Shown piece by piece: positions 1 through 7,236 of a stretch of 64,000 nt of DNA. Origin of the DNA: Acidicapsa dinghuensis (GTDB lineage: Bacteria; Acidobacteriota; Terriglobia; Terriglobales; Acidobacteriaceae). Every line of letters begins with the position of its first letter. The stretch's first letter is position 1. A program made the position numbers and the translations under genes. Under the pieces are notes generated by a model. It searched no databases. It saw only the letters and a program-made list of their open reading frames with translations, and had not been told where the DNA came from. Location of the stretch: the NCBI RefSeq assembly GCF_025685685.1, contig NZ_JAGSYH010000011.1, forward strand, positions 1 through 64,000, given 5' to 3'.

Positions 1-110
1 TGCAGCCATGGACTCACTACTACAACCACGAAAGACCTCATGGTAGCCTCAACTACAACCCGCCCATCAGCCGCTCCGAGATACCGCTCGCCGATGGAAC
101 AACCTCTTGA
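1..110 (+). mobile_element. C-terminal end of an IS481/IS3-type transposase (partial)
   Basis: The frame beginning at base 3 is open to a TGA at 108-110 and reads QPWTHYYNHERPHGSLNYNP, then PISR and a short tail. The YNxxRPHxSLxxxPP pattern is the well-known C-terminal end of rve-type integrase core domains in IS481 and IS3 family transposases. Only about 35 residues are inside the window, so the DDE residues cannot be checked. The element lies directly upstream of the 3' end of the convergent WD40-like gene, so the left edge of the window is probably an insertion sequence boundary. The family is recognised from the motif; assignment to IS481 rather than IS3 is inference. Confidence 0.7.
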
Positions 111-157
111 GCTTCTACAGGCACCCGGCGTTCCCCAGATTAACTCACGAAAAATAC

Positions 158-1096
158 CTACGACATTTTCACTTTGCCGGCTGCAATAGCGTCGAGCCCG
201 ACAAGCACGGAAGCTTTCCAAGAACCGAGCACCACGTCATTTTTTCCAGGCAAGAAGCAGATGCTGGAGGGATATGTGCATGGCACTTCTCCGACAAATG
301 AAAGATCCGACGCTTTGTAGAAGACAAAGCGTCGCTTTTGAACTGTGCCTATATATCTGCCGTCGGGTGACCAAGCCAATGCTCTTACTGGTCCGCCAGT
401 CTTGATTTCCTCGCTACTCGCGAGTGTTTCACCATCGATAGCTTGTGCGACCTTGATCCAGCGCCCTAGGCCTCGACGAATACATACATAACAAATCCTT
501 GAAGCATCGGGGGAGATAGTTGCTGATGCACTAATGTCGAGGTCTAAGGCAATGACCTTGGCTGTGCCTTCTCCTATCGGCCATTTTTCTATGGTGAGAT
601 AGGGAGGCGAGGGCCAGTTTTCTCCGGGCCGTACAACTGGATGATGTTCGAACAACCAGGTGCGCCTCGTTGTGTCGTGAGAGACTCGTACTATCATTTC
701 TCCCGGAAATGATTGCTCCGTCACGATGGTGGGCTCAAGCAGCTTGCGGACGGTGATTACTCCCTTCCACGAAGCGTCGATCAGTCTATTACCCTCAGGT
801 GAGAAAAAGACCTCGCTTCCTTCGCCCTCTTTTTGATTCTTGTAATCGTGAATCACATTACCCGAAGCAGAGTCGAGCGCAAGAATCCTACCGCTCGTGT
901 TTTTCACTGCGAGGATTTTGCCATCAGGCGAAAAGTCGGCTTCGCTAGCATGGGAGAATGGCAGAACCGACCAAATCCGTTTCCGGCTAGATAGGTCAAA
1001 CAAATTCACGCGGCGCGAGAGGCAAACCAAGGTATTGCCGTCGTCCGAGCAGCAAATCGCATAGCCCATCGGCAATCGAAATCCTGTTGGAGGCAT
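158..1096 (-). CDS. WD40/YVTN-like beta-propeller protein
   Basis: The 312-residue product shows repeated propeller-blade signatures of the type FSPDGKxLAV, FSPEGNRL and WSPDGRYIGTV, spaced roughly 40-60 residues apart. These are typical of WD40-like or lactonase-type propellers used as interaction scaffolds. No signal peptide or membrane segment is visible, so a cytoplasmic location is likely. The ATG at 1094-1096 has only a weak purine-rich stretch upstream, so the start is uncertain and the N-terminus may be shortened. No other domain accompanies the propeller and no partner is suggested by the neighbours, which are a transposase tail and a zinc-finger mini-protein. Specific function is unknown. 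Confidence 0.6.
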   Translation of the reverse strand: MPPTGFRLPMGYAICCSDDGNTLVCLSRRVNLFDLSSRKRIWSVLPFSHASEADFSPDGKILAVKNTSGRILALDSASGNVIHDYKNQKEGEGSEVFFSPEGNRLIDASWKGVITVRKLLEPTIVTEQSFPGEMIVRVSHDTTRRTWLFEHHPVVRPGENWPSPPYLTIEKWPIGEGTAKVIALDLDISASATISPDASRICYVCIRRGLGRWIKVAQAIDGETLASSEEIKTGGPVRALAWSPDGRYIGTVQKRRFVFYKASDLSFVGEVPCTYPSSICFLPGKNDVVLGSWKASVLVGLDAIAAGKVKMS

Positions 1097-1205
1097 GACT
1101 TCAGCTTAACCGGTCTCGCAAAGGGTCCTTATCGAGGCACTACCCTTTCCTCGTTTTTCATATCAGCGAGCGCACGGGACACAGCCACTAGGCTATTCTG
1201 CCACC

Positions 1206-1382
1206 ATGAACCCGCCTTCTACTTCCGAGCAGCGATGCTCGTGGTGTCATAGGACGGACGGCGACGTGGCATTTCTGATCGCTTCGCCCACTGACTATCC
1301 TCGTGCCTATATCTGTGATGAATGCGTAGCAGTTTGCGCCTCGATCATCGAAGAACGCTGCAGTCAGTCTCGAAAGGGGTAA
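1206..1382 (+). CDS. Free-standing ClpX-type C4 zinc-finger mini-protein
   Basis: A 58-residue ORF starts MNPPSTSEQRCSWCHRTDGD and continues to a CDECVAVCASIIEE segment. The spacing CxxC ... YICDECVxxC is that of the zf-C4 domain at the N-terminus of the ClpX unfoldase, where it binds substrates and adaptors and dimerises. Here it ends shortly after the second CxxC pair, so there is no AAA+ domain and this is not ClpX. Stand-alone copies of this domain occur in bacteria and have no settled role; they may bind proteins through the same surface. The gene is divergent from the WD40-like gene and lies just upstream of a frameshifted conserved gene in the same orientation. The fold call is good; the role is unknown. 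Confidence 0.65.
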   Translation: MNPPSTSEQRCSWCHRTDGDVAFLIASPTDYPRAYICDECVAVCASIIEERCSQSRKG

Positions 1383-1449
1383 GTTTCAAAACGATGCGAT
1401 TTTCTACTGAGAATGGGATCGGGGTAGACATGAACTTTGAGATTGGACA

Positions 1450-1880
1450 ATGAGAACCCGCGACGTAACGCAGGCGATTGTCACAAATGCCGAAACAATT
1501 CGACAGCTTCACGACCGGATTCGCCAGACTTTCCGGCATCGAGACGAGAGCCTCGTGAAATGGCAGGAATGGCAAGACGCTGCTCGGGATTTCACGCAAC
1601 CTGGGACCGACTGGCTTTCCCGGGCGGATATTGGAGCGACACAAATTCCAACGCTCTTCAGCGAATCGTTGACGGTGACCAACTAGCGATGGAAGCAGCG
1701 ATCTGCTTCCTCGAAATCCGACCTTACTTTTTTCGATCTGGATATATGTTCAAGGACATTTTGAGAAAGGTGAAGAAGGCACCGCTCTCCGAAGAACAGT
1801 CTGCCCGTCTCAAAGTCGTCCTCGCAAACGTCGAGGAGTGGCGACGGAGCAAGCGTGAGGCAGTGTCCCAAAAACGGTAG
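1450..1880 (+). pseudogene. Conserved small hypothetical protein, interrupted by a -1 frameshift
   Basis: Two frames carry one continuous protein. The first runs from 1450 and reads sensibly to ...EWQDAARDF near 1592. The sense then continues in another frame as HATWDRLAFPGG, then ALQRIVDGDQL, and ends in a segment containing IRPYFFRSGY and KAPLSEEQSARL, stopping at 1880. One extra base near 1588-1594 would restore a product of about 143 residues. The C-terminal pattern (PxFFRSGY followed by a basic helix and APLSxEQxxRL) is familiar from small conserved bacterial hypothetical proteins whose function I do not know. The lesion could be real decay or a single-base sequence error. If the shift is real, a 63-residue C-terminal piece could still be made from the ATG at 1689. 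Confidence 0.6.
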
Positions 1881-2005
1881 GTTTCGGGATGGAGTCAACA
1901 AGGTAGATACCACGCGAATGGAGGAAAAAACTGCTATATGTCCTCGTTGCGGATTCTTCTGACCGCTATAAACTGTGAGGCGAGCGACAATCGGGGAGCA
2001 AGCCC

Positions 2006-2767
2006 TTGCAAGCACTGTTGGTGTCCGCTGAAGATGTACTCTCGATGCGAACACGCCATCGGGAAGAGATGAATTGCCAGATTGTCCATGATTCGATTCA
2101 TCGCCGTCCGGGTTGGACTGTCACATATCGTTTGGAGGCTAATCACAAGGTTGCCGGTTTCGGTTCTGTAGCGGTCGCGGGCCCCTGGAAAGACCGGCCA
2201 ACACTCCTGGAGTTCTACGTTCTTCCCGAGCATCGCGGACAGGCCTTTGCTCTTTTCGAGAGCCTGCTTGCTGCCAGTAACGCTCAGCATTTCGAGATAC
2301 AAAGCAATGAAGTTCTTTCTTTTATCATGGCGCACACCTACGGTCATGACATCGTCAGCGAGAAGATCGTCTTTCGTGATGCGGAAACGACGGCTCATCC
2401 GAGCAAGAACGCGACGCTGATTCGAAACACCTCAGAGGCTGAAGCTTTGCAATGCCTGGAGCAACGCTCCGGCAGTAGCGACTGGACTCTTGAAGTCGAT
2501 GGCGCTGCGATTGGCAAGGGCGGACTGGCGTTTCACTACAACCGGCCATACGCAGACGTTTATATGGAAATCGACGAGAAGCATCGTCAACGCGGCTTCG
2601 GCGCATACCTCGTTCAGGAGTTGAAACGCGCATGTTATGAGATGGGAGCTGTACCTGGGGCCCGCTGCAGCCCTCAAAACGTGGCTTCCTTCAGGACGCT
2701 TCAGCGTGCTGGTTTCGTTCCGTTTGCGCACATTCTGATTGGCTCGTTCCAAAGCAGGCCCGATTAG
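2006..2767 (+). CDS. GNAT-family N-acetyltransferase
   Basis: The 253-residue product ends in a typical GNAT acyl-CoA binding region: VYMEIDEKHRQRGFGAYLVQ (beta-4 followed by the R/Q-x-x-G-x-G/A loop), then a C-terminal segment SPQNVASFRTLQRAGFVPF with the usual asparagine and the RAGF signature. A first, degenerate half (VAGFGSV ... LEFYVLPEHRGQAFALFESL) looks like a second GNAT fold, so this may be a tandem protein with one active site. The TTG start at 2006 has GGGGAG seven bases upstream, which supports it over internal ATGs. Substrate is unknown. No operon partner is evident; the next gene is convergent, about 300 bp away. Confidence 0.75.
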   Translation: MQALLVSAEDVLSMRTRHREEMNCQIVHDSIHRRPGWTVTYRLEANHKVAGFGSVAVAGPWKDRPTLLEFYVLPEHRGQAFALFESLLAASNAQHFEIQSNEVLSFIMAHTYGHDIVSEKIVFRDAETTAHPSKNATLIRNTSEAEALQCLEQRSGSSDWTLEVDGAAIGKGGLAFHYNRPYADVYMEIDEKHRQRGFGAYLVQELKRACYEMGAVPGARCSPQNVASFRTLQRAGFVPFAHILIGSFQSRPD

Positions 2768-2885
2768 AGATGCATCCACTCTCTCGGGTCCTGGAGAGGA
2801 TTTCACCGATAGTCAGCGTAGGTCGCGTTATCAGGACTGTTAGGCGGGTGGGTTCGCGCTTTGCACGAACGCTGCTTTATCTGTT

Positions 2886-3050
2886 AGAAGCAGATCCCCT
2901 GCGGGGATGACAGACAGAGGAACAACGGCAAAAACAAAAGCAAGGACAAAGGCAAAGCAGATCCTTCGCTTTGCTCAGGATGACAAGTGCTTTGTTCGGG
3001 ATGCAGATGCTTTGTTCAGGGTGAAAAATGCTTTGCTTGGGATCAGAGAC
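2886..3050. repeat. Cluster of short dispersed repeats with hairpin potential
   Basis: The 302 bp between the convergent GNAT and isomerase genes has no gene. At 2886-2916 lies a unit reading agaagcagatcccc, a short loop, then ggggatgacagaca; ATCCCC and GGGGAT pair as a hairpin. A nearly identical unit occurs at 7180-7210. It is followed at about 2958-3045 by degenerate tandem copies built on gcttttgctyrggat-like words. Location at gene ends suggests a REP-like or terminator-like intergenic repeat family. The repeat identity between the two loci is seen directly; any function is inference. Confidence 0.6.
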
Positions 3051-3069
3051 GCATGAGGTTGCGCTTGCT

Positions 3070-3936
3070 TCAGACGTGCAGGGATCTGAGGTAGGGGATG
3101 CTTGGCGGCATCAGTGCTGGATCTTCTTCTAGTTCGACGAAGTAGTTTTTTATGCCGCCTACCTTTGCGGCTTTAAAGACTGCTTTCCAGTCCACGACTC
3201 CTTTGCCTAACGGAACTTCGCGGAAGCCGGATTTGGTGGAGGGATCTTTTACCCAGTCCTGGCAGTGCATGGAGAGGAAGCGGCCTGGGTATTTATGGAA
3301 GTAGGTCACTGGGTTGTAGCCGGCCTGCATGCTGGAGACCTGGAACTGGAGTTTGGTGGTTTCGGGATTGAGCTGGGCGATCATCATGTCGTAGACCGGT
3401 TTGCCGTCGATGTGTGCGGAGACGAAGCCCTCGTTGTGCAACAAGGCGACGATGCCTGCGGCGTGCGCTTTTTCGGCGAAGACGTTGAAGGGATCGACGT
3501 AGCGTTTTACGTCATCGACTGTCTGAGTGGTTGTTGGGTTGAAGGGGCCGAGCGCGGCGATGCCCATCTGCGTCATGCCGAAGTCCTTCGCATAGGCTAT
3601 GCTCTTGTCGGGTGTTTTGAAGAGCTCGTCCGGTGACCAGTGCGCGGATATGCAGCCGAGTCCCCAGTCGTTGAGCATGCGGCGGAGTTCCTGAGGTGTG
3701 TATTTCTGGAGGCTTGCGAAGTCGTCGTAGCCGTAGGGTGAGCAGAGCTCGATCTGAGTGAAGCCAGCGGCGCTTAATCCTTTCATGGTGCCGGCGAAGT
3801 CGGTGCTGATCGACTTGCGCACAGGGTAGGTCTGGCAGCCGATAGGCAGACCGAGCGGATCGGCGGATAGATGACGCGTGGAGGCGAGAAGAGTAGAAGC
3901 GGCAGCACTGCCCATGAGAAATGTTCTGCGATTCAT
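3070..3936 (-). CDS. Tat-exported sugar phosphate isomerase/epimerase-like TIM-barrel protein
   Basis: The product (288 residues from the chosen ATG at 3936) begins MNRRTFLMGSAAASTLLAS, a twin-arginine signal with RRTFL followed by a hydrophobic stretch. The mature part shows features of the xylose-isomerase-like TIM-barrel family (AP endonuclease 2 superfamily): an N-terminal LPIGCQTYPV strand, FTQIELCSPYG, ISAHWSPDEL, LLHNEGF, LSMHCQDW, and a C-terminal YFVELEEDP. The His and Glu residues at strand ends are candidate metal ligands. Exported members of this family are abundant in Acidobacteria and Planctomycetes and are assumed to act on sugars or cyclitols. A longer ORF continues upstream to 4056 but lacks sense before the Tat motif. 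Substrate is unknown. Confidence 0.8.
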   Translation of the reverse strand: MNRRTFLMGSAAASTLLASTRHLSADPLGLPIGCQTYPVRKSISTDFAGTMKGLSAAGFTQIELCSPYGYDDFASLQKYTPQELRRMLNDWGLGCISAHWSPDELFKTPDKSIAYAKDFGMTQMGIAALGPFNPTTTQTVDDVKRYVDPFNVFAEKAHAAGIVALLHNEGFVSAHIDGKPVYDMMIAQLNPETTKLQFQVSSMQAGYNPVTYFHKYPGRFLSMHCQDWVKDPSTKSGFREVPLGKGVVDWKAVFKAAKVGGIKNYFVELEEDPALMPPSIPYLRSLHV

Positions 3937-4221
3937 TGTGTGCGTCATCCTCTTGAAGCGATCGAGAGAACTATAGCATCCATCGGTCTCAGCTGCCCCA
4001 GCGACGAAGACCTGCCGCCGGCGATCACGGACGGCGAGACCTTGGGGCACACACATCTCCTGTGGCTGTCGTTTGGATCTGGGCCGCCCGCCAGATCGTG
4101 ATCCGAGCTATACTGGCGTCCTGCGAACAATTCAGGCTGGCCCGCCGGTTCGCATACTGCCCGCAAATCACGGAACGCGGCCTCGGCGTGTGCAGTCTAA
4201 ACCCGTCAAGGTGGAGGAGCG

Positions 4222-5280
4222 ATGAAAGTCCACCCCGATGAGTTCGCCATGGCCTGCGAATACGCAAACTCGCACGACTTTGAGCATCTCAACCCCGAGC
4301 AAATTCATCAGGTCATGGTCCGTGGCCGTGAGTTGCATAAGTGGTTCCGCGCGCATCCGCACCTGCACGCCGCCATCAGCCTCTCGGCCATCGGCAGCAT
4401 CTTCGCCGTTGACTGGCTTGTGTGGATTGCGCTTGCCCGCTGGTTCGTCGCGACTGTTCCCGGTTCATGGGCTCTTATCCTCGCCGCCATCTTCACCGGC
4501 ACTTTCCACAGTTGGCTCGCATACTCGCTCAGCATCTACTCCCTGCACGAGGGTGCGGCTCACAACCTCATCTTTCCCGGCAGGAGCCCGTTCAGCCGCG
4601 CGGCCAGTTTTCTGTCAACCAACATGTGCCGCCTTTCAGCCGCCGAGCCCGAATGCTACTCCGCGTGCCACATGGCGCACCACGCCAAATTCGGCACCAA
4701 GGATGACACTGAATTTCTCAACTTCATCTTCCCGCGCCGCCTCTGGCTCAACTTCCTTCCCCTCGGCAGCTTTTTTAACTACACAGATTTCTTTGTGCAT
4801 CGCACATCCGCGTACACCCGCTCCAGCGCTACATCCGGCCTCATTGCAGCCATCTATAACGGACTCTATCTCTTTATGCTTTACCGTTTCTTCGGCCTGC
4901 TGTTTACCGTTATCGCATTCCTTCTCATGCCGCACATTGGCTTTTATGTGGACCGTTTGAGGCAGTTCACCGAGCACAACCTCATGCCGCTTGAGAACAA
5001 CAGCGGCGCGCGCAGCCTGGGCGTGGGCTTTTGGGGGCTGCTGATTGGCGGCGGCCCGTGGGGCCAGCCCTGCCACCTGGCGCATCACATGGTCGCCAGC
5101 ATCCCCTGGTATCAGCAGATCATCCTGCATCGCTACATCGTCGGACTTTTGACCGTGACTCAACGCAAGCAGTTTCTTCTGAAGCCCATCGTCGGATTTC
5201 CTGCACTGCTATGGGCCATCCTGCGAGAGTCAAATCACTTCACACGCACCTCCGCGTCGCGAGTCTTCGCCGGCGATTGA
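4222..5280 (+). CDS. Membrane-bound fatty acid desaturase-like di-iron protein
   Basis: The 352-residue product has several hydrophobic segments (about residues 50-75, 80-105, 205-240, 268-280) and the histidine boxes of membrane di-iron desaturases/hydroxylases: H109-EGAA-H114, H150-MA-HH154 and H285-LA-HH289, with H252 in an EHN segment. These bind the two irons that activate O2 for C-H oxidation of a lipid or carotenoid. The start ATG at 4222 follows GGAGG closely. The next gene, 50 bp downstream, encodes an Mpo1-like protein, so the pair may modify and then degrade hydroxylated fatty acids; that link is inference. Substrate (fatty acid, carotenoid or sterol) cannot be told from sequence alone. 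Confidence 0.75.
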   Translation: MKVHPDEFAMACEYANSHDFEHLNPEQIHQVMVRGRELHKWFRAHPHLHAAISLSAIGSIFAVDWLVWIALARWFVATVPGSWALILAAIFTGTFHSWLAYSLSIYSLHEGAAHNLIFPGRSPFSRAASFLSTNMCRLSAAEPECYSACHMAHHAKFGTKDDTEFLNFIFPRRLWLNFLPLGSFFNYTDFFVHRTSAYTRSSATSGLIAAIYNGLYLFMLYRFFGLLFTVIAFLLMPHIGFYVDRLRQFTEHNLMPLENNSGARSLGVGFWGLLIGGGPWGQPCHLAHHMVASIPWYQQIILHRYIVGLLTVTQRKQFLLKPIVGFPALLWAILRESNHFTRTSASRVFAGD

Positions 5281-5330
5281 CCCTATCAAGCGAGCCCATC
5301 ATGGGCTAGATTGGATTCTGGAGGCGCATC

Positions 5331-5633
5331 GTGCTCGGAAACCGAAGCTGGGATGATTGGATCCGTCAGTACTCCACCAGCCACCAGAACCCAGTCAATC
5401 GCGCCTGCCACACTGTGGGCATCCCCATGATCGCGCTCAGCTTCCTTGTGATCCCACTCATCCTCTGGCACACCCGCTTCTGGATACTCGCCGTTGGCCT
5501 CTTCGTCGTCGGCTGGATCTTCCAGTTCATCGGCCATGCCTTTGAGGGAAAGCCGCCCGAGTTTTTTCAGGACTGGCGTTTTCTCTTCGTCGGCCTCCGT
5601 TGGTGGTTCGCCAAAATGGCTGGCAAAGTGTAA
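5331..5633 (+). CDS. Mpo1-like (DUF962) membrane protein
   Basis: The 100-residue product carries the full DUF962/Mpo1 signature: H18-QNPVN, H27-TVGIPM, then two membrane segments, and IGHAFEGKPPEFF with H69 and E72. In yeast Mpo1 is an Fe(II)-dependent dioxygenase that shortens 2-hydroxy fatty acids by alpha-oxidation, and these histidines bind the metal. Bacterial members are short and full-length at about 100 residues, as here. The start is GTG at 5331. Its closeness to the desaturase-like di-iron gene upstream suggests co-transcription and a shared role in membrane lipid turnover. The family call is firm; the bacterial substrate is inference. Confidence 0.8.
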   Translation: MLGNRSWDDWIRQYSTSHQNPVNRACHTVGIPMIALSFLVIPLILWHTRFWILAVGLFVVGWIFQFIGHAFEGKPPEFFQDWRFLFVGLRWWFAKMAGKV

Positions 5634-5808
5634 GTACGCGTGCCGTGTTCAGATCCATGACATCCATTACGAGATGTTTCCGGACAGAGGTGCACTATCC
5701 GCCGGTGGCAGGATTCGTGCTTGTGCACGAATTTGGCCGACTACGGGCCAATCCACTCACGAGGGGTACGTAGGAATGAGGTGCTGATGAATGAAATCAA
5801 ACGTGCGT

Positions 5809-6909
5809 TTATGGTTGGTAGAGCCACGCATGATTGACTCCGGAACCTCCGGGCTTGGCGTAACCTCCTGCGAGCAAAACCCGGCCGTCGTTCAACAATG
5901 TGGCCGTGGAGAAGCAGAATCCATCCAGCAAGGAGCCTCCCACTGGAATAAATGCGCGTGAGGCCGGATCATAGACTTCTGGTTGCTCTGCACCGCCGGC
6001 AATCAGCACCCGGCCGTCTTTGAGAGAAACAACTGCTTTGGATAGTTTGAATCGGTTCTCGTTTAATTCCGGGCCGGGTGAGAATCTGCCCGTCCGAGGG
6101 TCATAAATTTGTGTGCTTGTGACACGGGTTCCGAACGGGCCACCAGCCTGTCCGCCAGCGAAGAGTACACGGCCATCCGGCAACAATGCGCCACCGAATT
6201 TAGAACGCAGTGCCGTCATTGTGCCGGTTGCAGTGAAATGCTTTGCAGACGGATCATACAAATCGGATCCAGAACTGCCTGCTACAAGCACTCTGCCATC
6301 GCTCAGAAGTACGATCTGAGTTGCATCTGATAAGTGTGTCGCACCTGTCGATTCGAACGTGCCTGTTGATGGGTGATAGAGTTCTGCCGTGAGGACAGGA
6401 TTGTGCTCTGTGATGGGTGTACCGCCAATGAGCAGCACGTCTCCGGTCCTGAGAAGTGCTGCTCGGGCTTCGGCCCGTGGAACCGTCATTTTTCCGGTAG
6501 GTGTGAAAGTCCCGCTGGCAGGATCATAGAGTTCAGCGAGCGCCGTATAACAGGGTGACTCACAACCTGTCGAACCTCCAGCTACCAACACTTTTCCGTT
6601 TCGAAGGCGAGTTGCCGTAACCCCCCAGCCGTGCTGTTCCGATGGCTTTCCGGTCAGACTGAATCGCCCAGTGACCGGATCGAAGAGTTCCGCACTGGGC
6701 TCCATTACACCGTTGCGTTCGATCCCACCTACAACCAGCACGCGGCCAGTTTGCAACAGGACTGCAGCATGATCGAAACGTGCCGCGATCATTGGCCCAG
6801 TCGCGACAATGCTTCCACTACTACGGTTCGAGGCTCGTACTCCCTGCTCAGTACAACAAATGCACAGCAGGAATGTTCCAATCGTTACACCACCGATTCG
6901 CAGATTCAT
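5809..6909 (-). CDS. Exported Kelch-repeat beta-propeller protein
   Basis: The 366-residue product starts with a signal peptide (MNLRIGGVTIGTFLLCICC, with cysteines that could form a lipobox-like site). It then contains six or seven Kelch blades with the recurrent core LLxDGRVLVAGG followed by AELYDPxTGxF. The blades are regularly spaced at about 50 residues, enough for a complete propeller. GAGGAGAG precedes the ATG at 6909, which fixes the start. Kelch propellers of this bacterial type are extracytoplasmic and usually bind ligands or proteins; no catalytic residues are evident. The gene is isolated, with about 150 bp to the downstream convergent unit. Confidence 0.8.
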   Translation of the reverse strand: MNLRIGGVTIGTFLLCICCTEQGVRASNRSSGSIVATGPMIAARFDHAAVLLQTGRVLVVGGIERNGVMEPSAELFDPVTGRFSLTGKPSEQHGWGVTATRLRNGKVLVAGGSTGCESPCYTALAELYDPASGTFTPTGKMTVPRAEARAALLRTGDVLLIGGTPITEHNPVLTAELYHPSTGTFESTGATHLSDATQIVLLSDGRVLVAGSSGSDLYDPSAKHFTATGTMTALRSKFGGALLPDGRVLFAGGQAGGPFGTRVTSTQIYDPRTGRFSPGPELNENRFKLSKAVVSLKDGRVLIAGGAEQPEVYDPASRAFIPVGGSLLDGFCFSTATLLNDGRVLLAGGYAKPGGSGVNHAWLYQP

Positions 6910-7179
6910 TGCTCTCTCCTCGTCCGATTGTCTTGAGGATATCGCCGCCGATCTTTCTGCGTTCTATGCGAATTTTGAACCGGTTGAGCGTCTACTTGCA
7001 AATCGGACTGTCGTCCACTGCAGACTTCAGGCAAATCACTTTCTGAACCTGCCCTGCCTTCACCAGTGATGCTCTTTCTGGGCTCAAGTTTGCGAATGAT
7101 GCTGGATTGAAGACGGTCCTAGCGTTTGCGTGGTCTGGCGGCAGCGAGGGATGGTTGGAGAACGCGGAGCGTTTCATGG

Positions 7180-7210
7180 AGAAGCAGATCCCCTTCGGGG
7201 ATGACAGACA
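7180..7210. repeat. Second copy of the agaagcagatcccc hairpin repeat
   Basis: This 31-base unit is nearly identical to the one at 2886-2916 and forms the same short hairpin (ATCCCC, small loop, GGGGAT) before gacagaca. Both copies lie just beyond the 3' end of a gene. Here it sits 26 bp past the stop of the quinoprotein-like gene on the minus strand, so it could act as part of that gene's 3' end. Confidence 0.6.
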
Positions 7211-7236
7211 CAAGAGAAGAACAATGACGGTCTTGG

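Noticed and set aside
1918..1962. 14-codon frame MEEKTAICPRCGFF with a CxxC pair
   Set aside because: Far too short for a gene; perhaps a remnant of a zinc ribbon but unsupported.
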